DNA of 64,000 nt, taken from positions 107,679,501 through 107,743,500 of the forward strand of contig CM059587.1 of NCBI GenBank assembly GCA_030407085.1, written 5' to 3'. The position numbers and the translations under genes are program-made. This document shows positions 12,910 through 25,940 of this stretch, in pieces (the first letter of the stretch is position 1; each line of letters opens with the position of its first letter). The stretch is from Trichopria drosophilae (lineage: Eukaryota; Arthropoda; Insecta; Hymenoptera; Diapriidae). The notes beneath the pieces are model-generated. The model was not told the DNA's origin. It was given only the letters and a program-made list of their open reading frames with translations, and searched no databases.

Positions 12910-14113
12910 CCCTTTTAGTCACGAATTTTCCTGCCACGGCATTTTTTTTGAAATTTCGTATACTTCAGTTTTTGAGATCGCTGATCACGAATCTGGCGAC
13001 AGATTTCCAACATTCAAAATGGCGGATCCATTATGGCCGACAAAAATATTGAAAAATTATGGTTTTGCCAAATCATCAAATTCTGATACCGCATTCGTAA
13101 TCACGACCTCAAAAAACCCTATATACCAAATATTCAACAAAACAATAATTTTTCCAAATTTTTGTTGGCCATATTGGATCCGCCATTTTTAATTTTGAAT
13201 ATCTGACTCCGGATTCGTAATCAGCGACATCAAAAACTCCGGCACACCAAATTTAAAATAATATTAGCCATTAGTTCTGCCTGGCATGATTTTCTTTTGA
13301 AAATGATGTCTTTTTTGGGGGTCCATGACTCGATAACTTTAGTAAACAAAATTCCGACAAAACAACTTTCGTAACAATAATTTTTGACAGAAAAGTTTTT
13401 GCAAAAAACAAAACTTCAGACAAAAAACTCTGGCATAAAAACTTATGACAACCTTATTATATTTCCAAATTCAAATACAAATCAACATACTCATGAAAAC
13501 CATTTTAATATATACATCATAAATAACCATTATAAAAAAATACATTATTCCACATATATAATCATATATTCATTATTACAATTATTTTTTGTTCTATTTC
13601 ACTAAACAAGCAAAACTCTTCAAATAATCTAACCTAACCTAACCTAATCTAACCTAACCTAACCTAACCTAACCTAACCTAACGTTACACGTGCCAAAAC
13701 AAAACAAACAAATGAATAAATTCTTATTCTAATAAGTAGAATTGAATACAAATTTTAATTTCATTGAATTATAACCGAAGTTTTTGCAAACAGTTATTTT
13801 ATAACAAATTATATTTTCGAAAAATTATTTTTTACAAAGTTATTATTTTGGAAGTTGTCATTGTAAAAGTTATTTTTTCAGAGTTTTTATGTCCAAAGAT
13901 ATCGAGTCGTGCTCCCTTTTTTTGATATTAATTTGTTATTAACAATAATTATTTTAAATAATTTTGCAATCTTATTTTTTTTAACATTTATTGGAGTCTT
14001 AGGAAAGGCAGGAACAGAAAAACCGCATCGAAATCGATAACTATCTGTTCATGAACCTTAAAAAATCGATAGCATCTAGGTGGGACACTGGTGTCCGCCT
14101 GTGACTGAAAGGG
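12910..14113. mobile_element. piggyBac-like non-autonomous element flanked by TTAA
   Basis: Left end TTAA then CCCTTTTAGTCAC (TTAA 12906-12909); right end GTGACTGAAAGGG then TTAA (14114-14117). A TTAA duplication with C-rich TIRs is the signature of piggyBac-superfamily insertion. Inside, 12960-13260 forms a large inverted repeat containing AAAATGGCGGATCCA and its complement, and 13626-13683 is a TTAGG-type array. There is no transposase frame. The right subterminal stretch has GTGGGACACTGGTGTCC, like the hairpin at 4563, pointing to a shared family. Confidence 0.75.
13626..13683. repeat. Interstitial TTAGG-type array
   Basis: About eleven AACCT units with two ATCTA variants, ending at AACGTTAC. 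It lies within the piggyBac-like element, so it may have moved with it. Confidence 0.9.
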
Positions 14114-16170
14114 TTAAAGTACAATATTTAATGTCCACTTCTACCAAGTTTCATAAAGGTTCATTTATTATCCCCAAATATTCATTTTAAAATGAAAAAG
14201 TATTAAAAATTTAAATTGCCCTTAACTCCGCGAAATTAAATTTTTTCAAAAAAGCCTTTGAACCGGTCTTTTAACTCATAAATACCTTCCCTTTTACATA
14301 TTTTTAAATGAATGTAGCAAATTCGCAAATTTGTTGGTACACTTCACGAATTTCGACTCAATATTATTTATGCTTGGCTATTGAAGGTGAAAAATGAACA
14401 TCCTTAAACGGCTTTGTGTACAACTAAATTTTTAAAAAACTTCAATAACTTCGCATTAATAATAAGTGCGCTAAAAATGTTATAATGCAATATTCTTTAT
14501 TTCCTGAACATTCATTAAATTCATAAAATCTTTTCATTACATCTTTAGCAGTGTAACTGACTTACAAAATTTATTTTATTTTAAGGCGACAAACAAAAAT
14601 TTGAAGAGGCCTGCAAGGCCGTGTACACGGATGGAAACTAATCGTAGAACATAAACCGATTTTTTTTACAAGACTTAAAAACTACTCAAGGACTAGAATA
14701 AGAATACTTAGCACTTTGCATTCCTCACGATGGCTACCATTGTTGGGAATAAGTACGCGGTACACGTGTATATCCCTTAATTAACTTTTGTTCCGGAAAG
14801 TTGGCAGCTTTGAAAAATTTTTCTCATCGTCTCTGTATGCAAAATAGCCGATAGTATACATAATTTCATGCATCCGTCGTTCATTCATTCACGTGAATAC
14901 GAAATTAGTGACTGGGCCAGTCATTCTGCTTTTATCTTGCTTCTTTTGCAATTGCTTGTGCTCTTCTATCCCTTTCGTTTACTAGAATCCCATATTTCTC
15001 GTCAGTTTCTTAAGTTGTCTTCTAACTATAGCCTATTTTTGTTTTAAATTTCTTAATTTTTATCTCTTTTTTGTGTTTTTAGCCGAGTTGTCATCTTTCT
15101 TCCTTACTAAATTCTTTTACTTATTTTTTTTTATTTTCCATACGTGGATATTAGAAATTTTAAAAATACCTGACAGTAACCATGTCTTTTATTGACAGTA
15201 AGACACAAATTTTGTAAAGTATTAAAAAAATCAACAATAACCATTACGAATAACCATATGTGATTGTTTCAAAATGGTGCCGTCATAACATTTATTACCA
15301 TTTAACACAATGATCTATTTATCATGTTTAATTATTTAATAAAACAGACTTTCGAAATGGCTATCGATGCGAATATTAAATACACGAATAGTCCTAAAAA
15401 CGTTGCGCCTACTACCGAATAAAGTTTTGATTTGCACTAACAAAATCCTTCCTACTGTACAGTCTGCTTGCATATTACTCTGGGCCTGATCTGACTATGA
15501 TCAGGACCTTATCAAGTACGCCTTATTATTATCTGATTGAGATCTGAACAATTATAGTTTTAACCACTAACCCAATGGTAAAGGGAGTGGTTGCAGTTAC
15601 CATCGACAGGGCCCGGTGCACCGGAAGGGATGGATATCGGAGCCACTTTTCCGCTGCAGACTGTACAAGTGGATTATGGAGGTCCAAGGGAGGTTAGGGT
15701 TTTAGTCGGTAAACCGTGCCCTGAACATCATGGGCAAGGAAATCAGACACACGTTAACCAATATCATCAACCCCCTACGGTGCCTAATGCATTTCCCCCC
15801 TCCGTAAAAAAGAAGTTTTAAAAAACAGTTATTTTGCAAGCTGTTTTTCAGTGTTTGCTATTTACCCAATTGGAAAATGCGCACCGGTCTGAATCTCTCT
15901 CTAAACAAGCCTACATAATAAATGCGCAGTTAATAGCATTTTGGATTTCAAAGAGGCGATACGATCATGTTATGCTGGAGAGTTTCTCCAGTGGCTCTCG
16001 TAAAGTGTAATAAATGAAACACGAAGGAACATAGAATAAATAAAGCAAGCTTTATCCGTGATATATAACGACATGTTTGCGCATGAATGGAACGTAATAA
16101 AGGTTAAGTAGGGAAAGTCAAATAAGATAGGTGTTCGCGAAGATAGAAGTATACAAGACACGAGACTCAC

Positions 16171-16325
16171 CTGTCCAGGTGCGCCAAGTCCCGCGGACAT
16201 AGCTGCTGCTGACTGTTGGGCAGCGGCTGCTGCTGCCGCCATGCTGGCTGCCGATAGCGAGCCATATGCTGCAGCTGGACCATAGTACGATGCCATTCCA
16301 GGTTGACCCATTCCTCCAGCCATTC
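16171..16325 (-). CDS. Sox21b: Sox21-like exon 4: Ala/Gly/Met-rich linker
   Basis: 155 nt giving the last two bases of Gly155 and residues 156-206. The acceptor is TTGTTTCAG at 16327-16326 and the donor is CAG followed by GTGAGT at 16170-16165. The peptide begins MAGGMGQPGMASYYGP and has an alanine run (AAAAAAA) around residues 183-189, then ends SAGLGAPGQ. Without the flanking exons this would look like a low-complexity frame; the evidence is that both splice sites are canonical, the incoming phase (1) matches exon 3 and the outgoing phase (0) matches exon 5. Alanine-rich stretches of this kind are common in Sox21 C-terminal repressor regions. The frame stays open beyond the donor for some codons, so intron-retaining forms would add an unrelated tail. 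Confidence 0.88.
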
Positions 16326-19300
16326 CTGAAACAATAAAAAAAAATGGTTTTTTTAATTACTTGGTTTTTGCATGAACGTGATAGGTCTAAGATTCGGTTT
16401 TTGACTACGCTTTTTATGACTTTTGCAATGGTTCCAAATAAATTTAGCACGTACATAATATGAACGTTCGGTTCAATAACCAAATACTCATGAACTTTCA
16501 TAATACCATTTTTATAGTAATTGGGAAATTTCGAAGTTGCATATAATGATTATAAATATATAATCTGGAGATTTTTATAATCACCATAATCCGCACTTCA
16601 CGAACTACATTAAGGAGGAATGATTCTACTTCTTTTAAAGAATAAAGATATTTAGAGAATTGGCGTCAATTGTGTTACTGTGTTTTATCGAATTCAGTCG
16701 TAGATTTGTTTAGTAGGATATCTTCTAATTGATATGATAAATGAAACTGTAACCAGCGCCCCCCCCCCGCCCCCAGGTAGGTTCAGTTTAAGCGCTGAGG
16801 AATTAGAAGTTGGGAAATGAGGAATGAAGACATGTCTAAAATTTCAAATTTTGCAAGATAATTGGCAAGGTTAAAAAAAAATCATGGAAGCATAACTGGT
16901 AATGAGCAAATAAGCAAATTATCCCTTTCATGTAATTATTCCGATTGTCTTCTAAAAAAGCAGGAACTAATTTGAAAAACACCATATCCAAAACAAGACT
17001 ACATTTCAAACATTTTCAAAATGTCAATGGACTCTTAATCAAATTTTCTCCTATGATCAGTATATTTGGATATTCCTCGTTATAGAGTGACGTAACCCTA
17101 TTATGCCATTCCAGGATACATTTATATTTAACTGACCATCAATTATTAAGACTTTTCCAATGTTGTCTGTATTTACTGAATTCCTTTGAATCGCTCTACA
17201 ATTAAACGTGACAAAAATGCCTGAGATTACACACTTCAAACAAGTAGAATTAATTTGTCCAATCACGTTATATTTGTTGATGGAATATATGTTTGTCCAC
17301 GTTCAAAAAGAGAATCCGCAGATCACGAAAAATTAAACAAGCTCTTTCAAGCCTGAGTCATTCTAGCAAATCAATCGACTCGAAGTGAAGAGAATGAAAG
17401 AGCCAAGGGAGATGAAGGGTGTAATAGAGAACAACAGTGAAAGATCAGAATAAGAGAGAAAGAGGATTGTTGACCGAGGCTGAAAGCGCGAGAAACACGT
17501 CGCTCAGGGCTCATTTATGACTGAGCTCGGTTATCTCACTCTCTGTTAGGATTTCTCAATAGCCAAGGAAAGAGAAGGATCGAAACATGTTCCGAGAGAA
17601 GGCGAGATGATTGGCGTTGAGACCCACGAGATTTATGGTTGCCAAGGACCGAAGGATCAGGAATCGCATACGTTTCTTAGGCAAGGTCGCGTCGAGGGGA
17701 CGGGACTCTTCGTTAGCTCATTTTGAACGCGTCGACTGGACTGACAAAAAAAATCGTAAAAAGATAAAACGATGAAAAGAAAATATAAGAGTCGAAAGAA
17801 AACATCGAATCTCGCTTGACGGACGAAGCATTAGCTGCAATAAAAATACGCGTACAACTGTTAACGCTGTCATAATGCAAATGTTGAACTCTCGTTGGGT
17901 TTTTCACGTTTCGGTTCGATGATCTCAATCGTATTTCTGCAATGAGATATACGAATATTCGATTCATCCTACTTCGTTTTTGACGTGCTACGAACTATAG
18001 AATGACGTTTGTCTTGCGGACAGATAATCGATATTTCATCATAAGTAACTTTCTTATCATGTGGAAAATTAGCCATTGACATAGTCTCTTTCATGTAGAC
18101 TCAAATGATTCTAAAGGGACTTGACTTAAATGGTTATAAAATTAGATGTTGCAATTTCTGTTTACTGCCAACCTTCCTTACTCGAGGATGCAGACTCGTC
18201 CAGATACAAGTGAGCTTATGATGGTACAAGTTGAAGACTTTGGGCTTTAATTTCACGACTCAAGAAAAAATGATTTTTAATTACACTGTTTGCATGATTT
18301 AGTAATTTAAAAACGTTTAAGTTTCATACTTCAATGGATACGACGGAGCCAAACAAATAGTTCTATCCAGGCATTAAATTCATAATCAGTTATACACACC
18401 CCAATAATAGCACATTATTTTCCGTCGTTTTAATTAATATAAATCATTTACGACATAACCGTGAACTCTAATCAACTCCTTCCGGATAAACGGATCTTGT
18501 CCGATGGATGTCTATGGCCAATCAGTTTCAGGAGAAGCTGTCAAAGTATTAATTTTCTCCTTTTCCTTGTTCTACATCAATATCGAGAGCATTATTATTA
18601 TGCGGGGCTTAAGGCAATCATATTCCTATTCCTGCAACCAACAAAGCCGATTTTCACAAACTTGAATCCCATCGTGTCCTATAAATCCTGATCCTTTATC
18701 CGAAAACAATGAAATAATAAAAAAATAATTACGCAGTGAAAACACCCCAAAGACAAAACACGCTATTCTAGCCTTCTGTTTATCAATTCTACGAGTCAAT
18801 TGGCGCACAATATTGGCCGACCTCTCTGTTGTCTCAACTTTTTTATTACCCGTGCAAATTCTTCGCAGCGATTAAAAGGCGCTGCATCTGTTGGTGAGAA
18901 ATTCGCGACGAACTAGATCTCTACGGAGAAATCGCCGATGTAACGTAAACCAGGATTACGGGAACAGATGTTCCTGATCGGTCATACACGTGTGCGTTCG
19001 TATCATGATGCATGTGTGCATCTACGTGTATATGCGGATGCGCGCACGCCGATCCCCTTCGGTTTGCACAGATTTGTTTGATGTTCCGTACCTATTGTTT
19101 TCATTGTTTCCACTTCGAACTAGCTTGTGTAATCTTGGATCGCACTTCCAGGGGCTTGGCTCCTATCAATCCGCTCAATAGATTCTGTCAAAACCTACGC
19201 GCCGAGAATACGAGTTGCCTCTCTCGATTACGCATAAAAAGAGGTGATCTATTTACCCCGTTTATTTTAAACCAACGCGCATTTCGATTGTTTATAATTA

Positions 19301-20176
19301 TAGGCCTTGGATACATATTCCTCGTAGATGGATCAATGTCGAACATGATCGATACAAAAAATTTGGGATTTGGTTTTTCTTTAAAGAAATTATTTGACAT
19401 TTTATATAAATAGGAGGAGAAACAATTTTCTTTATTTCTTAGTGAACTTATACTATATTTTGATATATTAATGACGCAGAAGACCACTAGGTAGTGTGCT
19501 AACCTACTAAAGTTACGCGATAATTGGGTCAATTTCAAGTGAGAATCTAATAACCGCTGAAAAGCACTCTTTGAGGGCCACCTAGAATGGTGAGAAATAA
19601 TATTTTTTATTTCAAATACCAATATTCAAAAATAATTAGATTACCTCATGAGCAGCAGATAACTATCTAAACGCAATCATTTCGTATCTGCACGACATCG
19701 AACCTGGGCATTCGAGATAAATCGTCTAAATTTCTCCTTAGGGAGTGAGGAAGAGGACAAGACACATTGCAGAGCCACACGCGATGATGTTCCCGTCTGA
19801 GGATTATTATTTATCGAATTGCCTCAGGGCGTATCTACGAGGAAAGCCGGGGGTTCACCGTTTGACGTCATCTTATATGGAATACAGGTAGGCTCGTAAC
19901 ATATCGATTCGCGAGGAAAGTACAGGACTGACCACTTTTGCGAAGCGGTCGTCCATTTATCAAGATTTAACGATCAAGGAGACGCACGAATTTTTGCGAT
20001 GATGAAATTCAAGATTTCAATTATGAACGCGAATTTTCGCATTATTCAGACCGCCATTGATTTTTAATTAAAAAATAGCGATTGATAAGGCGTTTAAGAA
20101 ATTTGATTTTGTAGGTCATAGGAATTTCACTGGTAACTTTTAAAATATTCAGGCGAATTTCAAAAATGTTATTTAC
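16326..20176 (-). other. Intron 3 of the Sox gene
   Basis: 3.85 kb, phase 1, GTAAAT...TTTCAG. It includes a C tract (16759-16774), a purine-rich stretch with GAGAG words (17385-17470) and otherwise unmarked AT-rich DNA. No open frame in it is convincing. Confidence 0.8.
16759..16774. repeat. Poly-C tract
   Basis: Ten C, one G, then five C, isolated in AT-rich intron sequence. It is prone to length variation and to G-rich secondary structure on the transcribed strand. Confidence 0.85.
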
Positions 20177-20371
20177 CTGCTCGTAGCGCATCCATTGGAA
20201 CGCTTGGGTAAGGGATGCTATAAGGGTATCCTTCCTTACGATGTGTTTTTGGCTTTCTCCTAGGCCTGTACTTATAATCGGGATGTTCCTTCATGTGCAT
20301 TGCCCTTAACCTCTTAGCTTCATCGATGAATGGTATTTTGTCCTCTTCCGATAAACATTTCCACTCAGCGC
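20177..20371 (-). CDS. Sox21b: Sox21-like exon 3: C-terminal half of HMG box plus SoxB2 flank
   Basis: 195 nt (phase 1 in, phase 1 out) coding residues 90-155. The acceptor is TTTTGCAG at 20373-20372 and the donor is GCAG followed by GTAAAT. It completes the HMG box: [11 protein letters not shown], then [19 protein letters not shown], then the basic [10 protein letters not shown] nuclear-localisation tail (residues 122-131). Next comes [17 protein letters not shown], a SoxB2-type flank. Oddities: Ile102 (ATA) sits where SoxB proteins nearly always have Arg (EKRPFIDEA), and Cys95 replaces a usual Leu. The intron upstream splits the box inside the Gly of SKRLG-AEWK, so this gene differs from the intronless Dichaete of Drosophila. 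Confidence 0.96.
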
Positions 20372-20639
20372 CTGCAAAAGAAAGCCATTTCGAGCTATTT
20401 AATAAATAAATTTTACTCATATAATGATGTAAAATATGATCTTGAAAAAATTGTATTATAAACGTTTATTTTTTTTTTTAATTCTACTGATGATCTAGGA
20501 TGGACCAAACCAAATAATTAGCGCAAACCTATTATGTCCTTAACCTGCCACGCTTAACTGAATTCAAAGCAGTGGCTTTTCTGAATAATTCAAAAGCGAC
20601 GATTCTCCAGCCGGCATTTTACGTATATTAAATCTGCAT

Positions 20640-21060
20640 TTTCGCGTCATTCATCGGTCGTCGCACGTTGACTGCAAAGTTGTCGTCGACGGAAGAGGAC
20701 GAGGGAATGGTGCCGTTCAGAAGCGGAGCAAACGGTCGCAGTGGGCCGATTGTTTCCCAAGAATTAATTACCACTTGTTGTAAAGCCCCAAACAATACGG
20801 GAAACCTGGCATCTACCGGCGAACGGAACCGAGCGAAACTTGCTTCGACTAGCTCCGTTCATTTGCGGCGAATGGCCGCGTTAAAGGATGGCGCAGAGGG
20901 ACCGGAGTGCATCGCAAACGCTGGCGAGGGTGTTACCCAGGCGCCACACGTGCTGAAACAATGGAAACAAAGGTACTATCGTCGACGGTAACAATGGACG
21001 AAACAACGACGCCGACGACGACGACGATGTACAGAAACGTCTCTAGAATCAAACTCCACC
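20640..21060. promoter_or_regulatory. GC-richer intronic patch with CpG-rich words beside exon 3, function unknown
   Basis: Markedly richer in GC and CpG than its surroundings, open in more than one frame, and including a short (GAC)n run (about 21007-21027). This is the kind of composition seen in conserved intronic enhancers or in unspliced exons; no splice-consistent exon was found. The regulatory label is inference. Confidence 0.25.
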
Positions 21061-24000
21061 GGAGCAATAACCCATTCTCCGTCTACCTTTTCCTCCTTTT
21101 TGGTCGTGTCGGAAACGCTGGTATTTTTAAACATTTCAAAAGTAAAGGAAGACCACATTCCAGCACCAATGGAATAGACATTCAATCAGTGTATTCAACC
21201 ATTCGCGACATCATTGGCATATTATGTACATAACCTGCAATATCAGTAATACCAGAGGTATGAAAAGATTAAAATATTGATGGAACATTTACTGATGACT
21301 TTCGGTTTTATGACTAGCCAAAGCTCTATTATGTAGCGTTATCCACGTTTAAATTACAAATGATATTGCTGACTTATTTTCATCTTTGAAATGTCATTAA
21401 AACATTCTCCGGATACTCTCTTTTCTTCTAGCCCCCTCTCTGTTTTGTATATTGGTGTCGCTTTAACTCGTTTTCGCATAACCAGTTTGAAACTCAACCC
21501 CTTAGTATTTCTACGGCTTTGCAAGCTTGAAAGGACCTGTCGGTAAAAATATATATGAATATGAAACGTTTCCGTTGAAAATTAATTGAAAGTTAAAGGG
21601 GTTGCCTATAGTGACACCTGCATTACCACAATAAGGAAGTTGCAGATTGATTGTATTCAATATTCAGAACCCTTAATTTCGTACGGATTCATTTAATCAA
21701 TAGACTTATTATTTATTACAAACGTTGCTATATGTTGCGTAATATTATGTGTAGGTCATGGTTAACTGAATGAATGCTCCTTAAATAAACGAAATCTTTT
21801 AAATAACCCCCATCTTGAAGTGTCTTTCAAAACGAATTGACTAAAACGCTTGATTTACTTTGTCGGTCTTTAAAATGAATAGTGATTTTTACAGCAAGAT
21901 TATTCGTCGCTTCTTGAGAAACATCTGTTATCTTCTTTCCACACAGGCAAGTCTTTTTTAATTCTCTGGCGTGTGCCAGCGGCGACTCAATGCATATCCC
22001 ACACATAATAGTAAAGAGTGCAGGAAGTTCAGACAAGCGTCGCACGACAGTGCACAAAACCGATTTTCAACAACCTTCCAAGTCCTTTGTTGCGACTTTT
22101 ACCCATCGCCGGCAAAGGATACATATAAGAAGATCACGCATCCGTTTCTTTGCGTAATATCGCGTCAAAGAAAATCTCGGTTCAGCATCCATTTTCTTAA
22201 AGATCCCCTTTCAGTATGAAGTAGGAGGTGGCCCACGGCGTTTGAACTATGTGGAGAGTCCCGGAAATTCGATATTCAAAGACGGAATCTCGAATAATGA
22301 TGACATTTTCTCGGTCACAACTGTAGAAAGGGATAATGGAAGTACCAAAAGATGAAAGGTGTTGTAGCCTTTCGAAGGTCGCAGGTGTTTAGAAGAATTC
22401 AAAATGATAATATCACTTTTATCCATAAAATCTCAGTGTTCGAATGAGTATTAACGGTTGCATAGAATGAATTTCAATACGAACCAAGGTAAGTACTGAT
22501 TTAAAATTTACATTTTTGCGACTTCGTCCACCAAATATGAATAATTGAACCGTAAAATCATACCCAAAAAATAGGTAGAAAGGATGATTTAATTCTTGAT
22601 ATGCACTCGTAGAAATTCGAAACTTCCAGAAGACTAGATAAATTGTTGCGGTGTCCAGCAAAAAAGAGTTGTTCAACGACGAAAGGCTGGAGGTGAAAAA
22701 GCGACTGAAAGCGAGACAGGGAGCTGGCGAGAGCGAGAGAGACATATCGAAAAAAGAGACAGAAGCAAAGGTGTGCTCCAAAGAAAGACAGAAATTGGAC
22801 GATGTGTGTGTATGATACAGGTCGCTCAACGGGCATTTTGCTCCCTGCATATAACGACGAACAATAGCAAGAGTTGCTCTGGACTCTGAGCACAGAGCGT
22901 TAGACAATGCGAGGACGTAGTGGCTCAAAACGGAGTTTCGGAACGCCGAGGAAGCGTCCGGGATTTCCAGCTTCCGGGAACAATGCGACGAAGATAATGA
23001 AGCCTTCGTCTTTTTGTCCACTTTTTTTGTCGAAACAGCCATAGCTGTTACCAACTGTCGCATCGTAGGGTGAGCAAAATCGTCCGACGGCGCACGCGAA
23101 AATAAGTGGACTGCGGAAAAATCGGTTTTTACACTGGACTCTGTCAAACTATTCTTTAACAAAAACTTCCAGATTGTAGTTTCAGTTTTATATTTTTATT
23201 TCATGCGCTTTTCCTGTTTTGTTTTATAATAATGTGATAATTCCTAAAAATGTCGAAAACTAATGGGAATAATATTTTCTTTTCTTACATATTTTTCGGT
23301 ACCTTGAGTTTTTTTTTGGCCAACGTACTTTCCATTAGGTTTGGACAGAACTGGAGATCTAAAAATTATGTTGTAAGGTCTATAGTATGGATTCCAAAGC
23401 ACTCCATTCTACTATATGTATAAAGCTAACGGCTGGTTTTGTGTTATAAAGCTTGAGTTCACGTTATTGAAACGTCGTTTAACGTTTTGGAAGATGTTTA
23501 CTTTTATCGGTTTTAACGACGAACGAAATTTAATTGATCAAACCGTTGCCTAGATGCATTATTCCCACTGAAGAGCATTCAGAAAAGCTTCTTTTTTACC
23601 TCCTTTCAGTATCATCGGAAAGGTTTTATAGCCGAATGTTCGTTGATAAATAATATTAAAATAATCCAACAGAAGTTGGAAAATAATTACAATTTTTATG
23701 TGTTTGTTTTGCATATTAAATAGGATGTAACTGCTAGACATGTAGACTTCTGTGTTTATAATGGATATGATGATTCATTGCAAATTTTCCTGTATACAGT
23801 TCTTAGGAATATCCCTTTGCATTTTACGCACTTTGCGGTATAAGCTGTTCACCTATAAGTAGGTATAATATTCTAAATAATTGATGATGTTTTCATCGAT
23901 CTGTTACAACACCTAACTTCAACCCTACACAGTAATTATAATTACCGCGCTCGCCTGAGTACAGCCCCAAAAATCTACGCTGAAAGGAGGACTAAACATG

Positions 24001-25849
24001 AAAAGGCAGCATTAAAGTGTTTTTATATATTTGCTTTTATAATGAATTACGTAATTGGACCTTTTCATTCGATGAGATATGTACAGGTTTTTTTTTCAAA
24101 ACTTCAGATACATCCTTCAAATCTACCATTCGTAAGAAAAGGTGTTTTGAAATCTCAACAAATTTTCATGACATAAATGACCATTTGTACTAAGAAATAT
24201 TCACGCGTTCCCGAATCACAGTTGACGCAATCGACCATTAATATTCCCGAACCGTACCCGCATGGAGTTTCGAAACTCATTTATCACTGATGGATTTTTC
24301 GAAAAGATGCCACATGCTACACGAACAAACGACACCTTCGCATTTATAATAATCATAAATGTTTTCCAGTGTGGACAATGGAGCTCCATTCGCGTGCAGG
24401 AAAGTGCAACACCGCGATAGGGGGTACGGACGTGCCATTTGTTTAGAACAAAAGAGCCGTGCGTGAGTATGTCCGTGTTGGTAATGGCACCATCTCGAGA
24501 TACTCTCCGTTTTCTCTTATCCGTCTTACACTTTTGACAGCGATGCAAAACGGGTCGAACTTCCGGCACAATGGGAACAATGCCGTTTATTTAACATCAT
24601 TTAAAAGCACAAAGCCCGTTAATTAATGGACGATGCTGAAGAAGTGGGGGAGAAAATCGAAGGTGGAGAGCGGAAAAGTGGAGGTGGAGAAAACGGCGCC
24701 AGGCGAAGGCGATAGCCACGATGGCTGCGCGAACGAACGACACTGCTTTTATACCTTCGCTGTTATAAACGGGTATCTCGACAAGATGCCGAAGAGACTT
24801 TTCACGAAATGTTCCTTTACAACCCTATTGTCCTCGGCACATCTGCATTAAAGATCATTTCTAATAAAAACGGTAATATCTTTAGCTTTTTTGAACAGTT
24901 CAATCCGCAGATATAAAATGCCATGTTCCAACAAAACGAGAGTAGAAAAGATTTAGCGGCCAATCATAATGCTACGTCTTCATCGTCAACATTGCTATCT
25001 TGGGAACGATCATTTTTAATTTCGCAAAGCTGACTGGAGAGGAGATAAAAAGTGCGAGATGAGTAGGGGTAGAAAGGTAGCTCTCGCGCACATACTGTTT
25101 TCCACGGTGCATCATTCCCAATTCGTGCAAGTGAGCTGGTGTTTTTTGTGTTCGCGCCTTTGTCGCATTCCTATTGTCATGACGATTCTATAGAATCGTA
25201 GTGTCATGGGTAGGTACTCCGGGATTCATTTCGCGAATCTCCTGCGAGAGTCTGTTTAGCTGAACGTGGTATGCGGCGCTTTGTTTCCAGACTTAACCGC
25301 CAGAACTCGCATGTTCCTACCTCCTGTGTTCGCATTGATTATCACTGTCGTTACCGTCTAATCGTTAATTAACTTACTGTAAACGTGTTCGCTCGGCGCG
25401 AACTTCTCGTATTCCATTATGTCTTTGTCAACGCTGCATTCGGAAGTTCTCCTAACGATTCTTCGAAAACATATTTGAGCAGGTGCAAGCTTGTTTCGTT
25501 AAAAGATTACCAGTTTAGTTGTTTTGCTTGGAGAATACTAATCCTGTTCCAGACGAATGCTTTCATAAGATTTTTCTGGCAACTTGGGTAGTCCCTATCC
25601 AATTACCACTATAATAGATGATGATGGGCGTCATTTAGCAGGACTCTCTTCGGAATATACTTCATCGCTTTCATGGATATCAAAAATAAACGGCGTAAAT
25701 TCGATGTTTAAAGAACAAAATAAACGTAAGGCGACATTGGTTCTCCGCAGAGTACAAATGTAGTGCTCGCGAATACAAGTAGTTTTGCATTCATTTACCT
25801 TCGAGGGCCCGGAAGAGCTTCGGGAAGCGGAAAAAATACTTCATTAGGG

Positions 25850-25940
25850 TGAAAGCTCGCTCTTTCCTTTTCTCGCTTTTCTCTCTTCACCCCTTTCGTT
25901 TTGTTCCTTTTTCTTTCTTCCCTATTCTTCCCCTATCCTC
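25850..25940. repeat. Polypyrimidine tract
   Basis: About 90 bases almost wholly C/T on the plus strand (ctcgctctttccttttctcg and onward). On the transcribed strand it reads as GA-rich, with GAGA-factor-like words. Confidence 0.7.

Larger units (their letters stand above)
8874..16170 (-). other. Intron 4 of the Sox gene
   Basis: 7.3 kb, phase 0, GTGAGT...TTGCAG. It contains a diverged tandem duplication (10540-11720), two TTAGG-type arrays and a piggyBac-like element (12910-14113). 8880-10500 and 14120-16170 hold no feature that can be named, apart from a small palindrome with the word CCTGAT/ATCAGG near 15484-15510 that recurs at 50.4 kb. Confidence 0.8.

Noticed and set aside
22419..23162. 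Longest open frame in the window (247 codons, minus strand)
   Set aside because: It opens on TTG rather than ATG, is rich in Ser/Leu from GA-rich complement, shows no domain, and lies in intron 2 without splice partners. Most likely chance in a GC-richer patch.
24216..24851. Apparent diverged duplication (gaacaaacgacac near 24320 and gaacgaacgacac near 24732)
   Set aside because: Similarity is limited to short words and could not be extended by eye.
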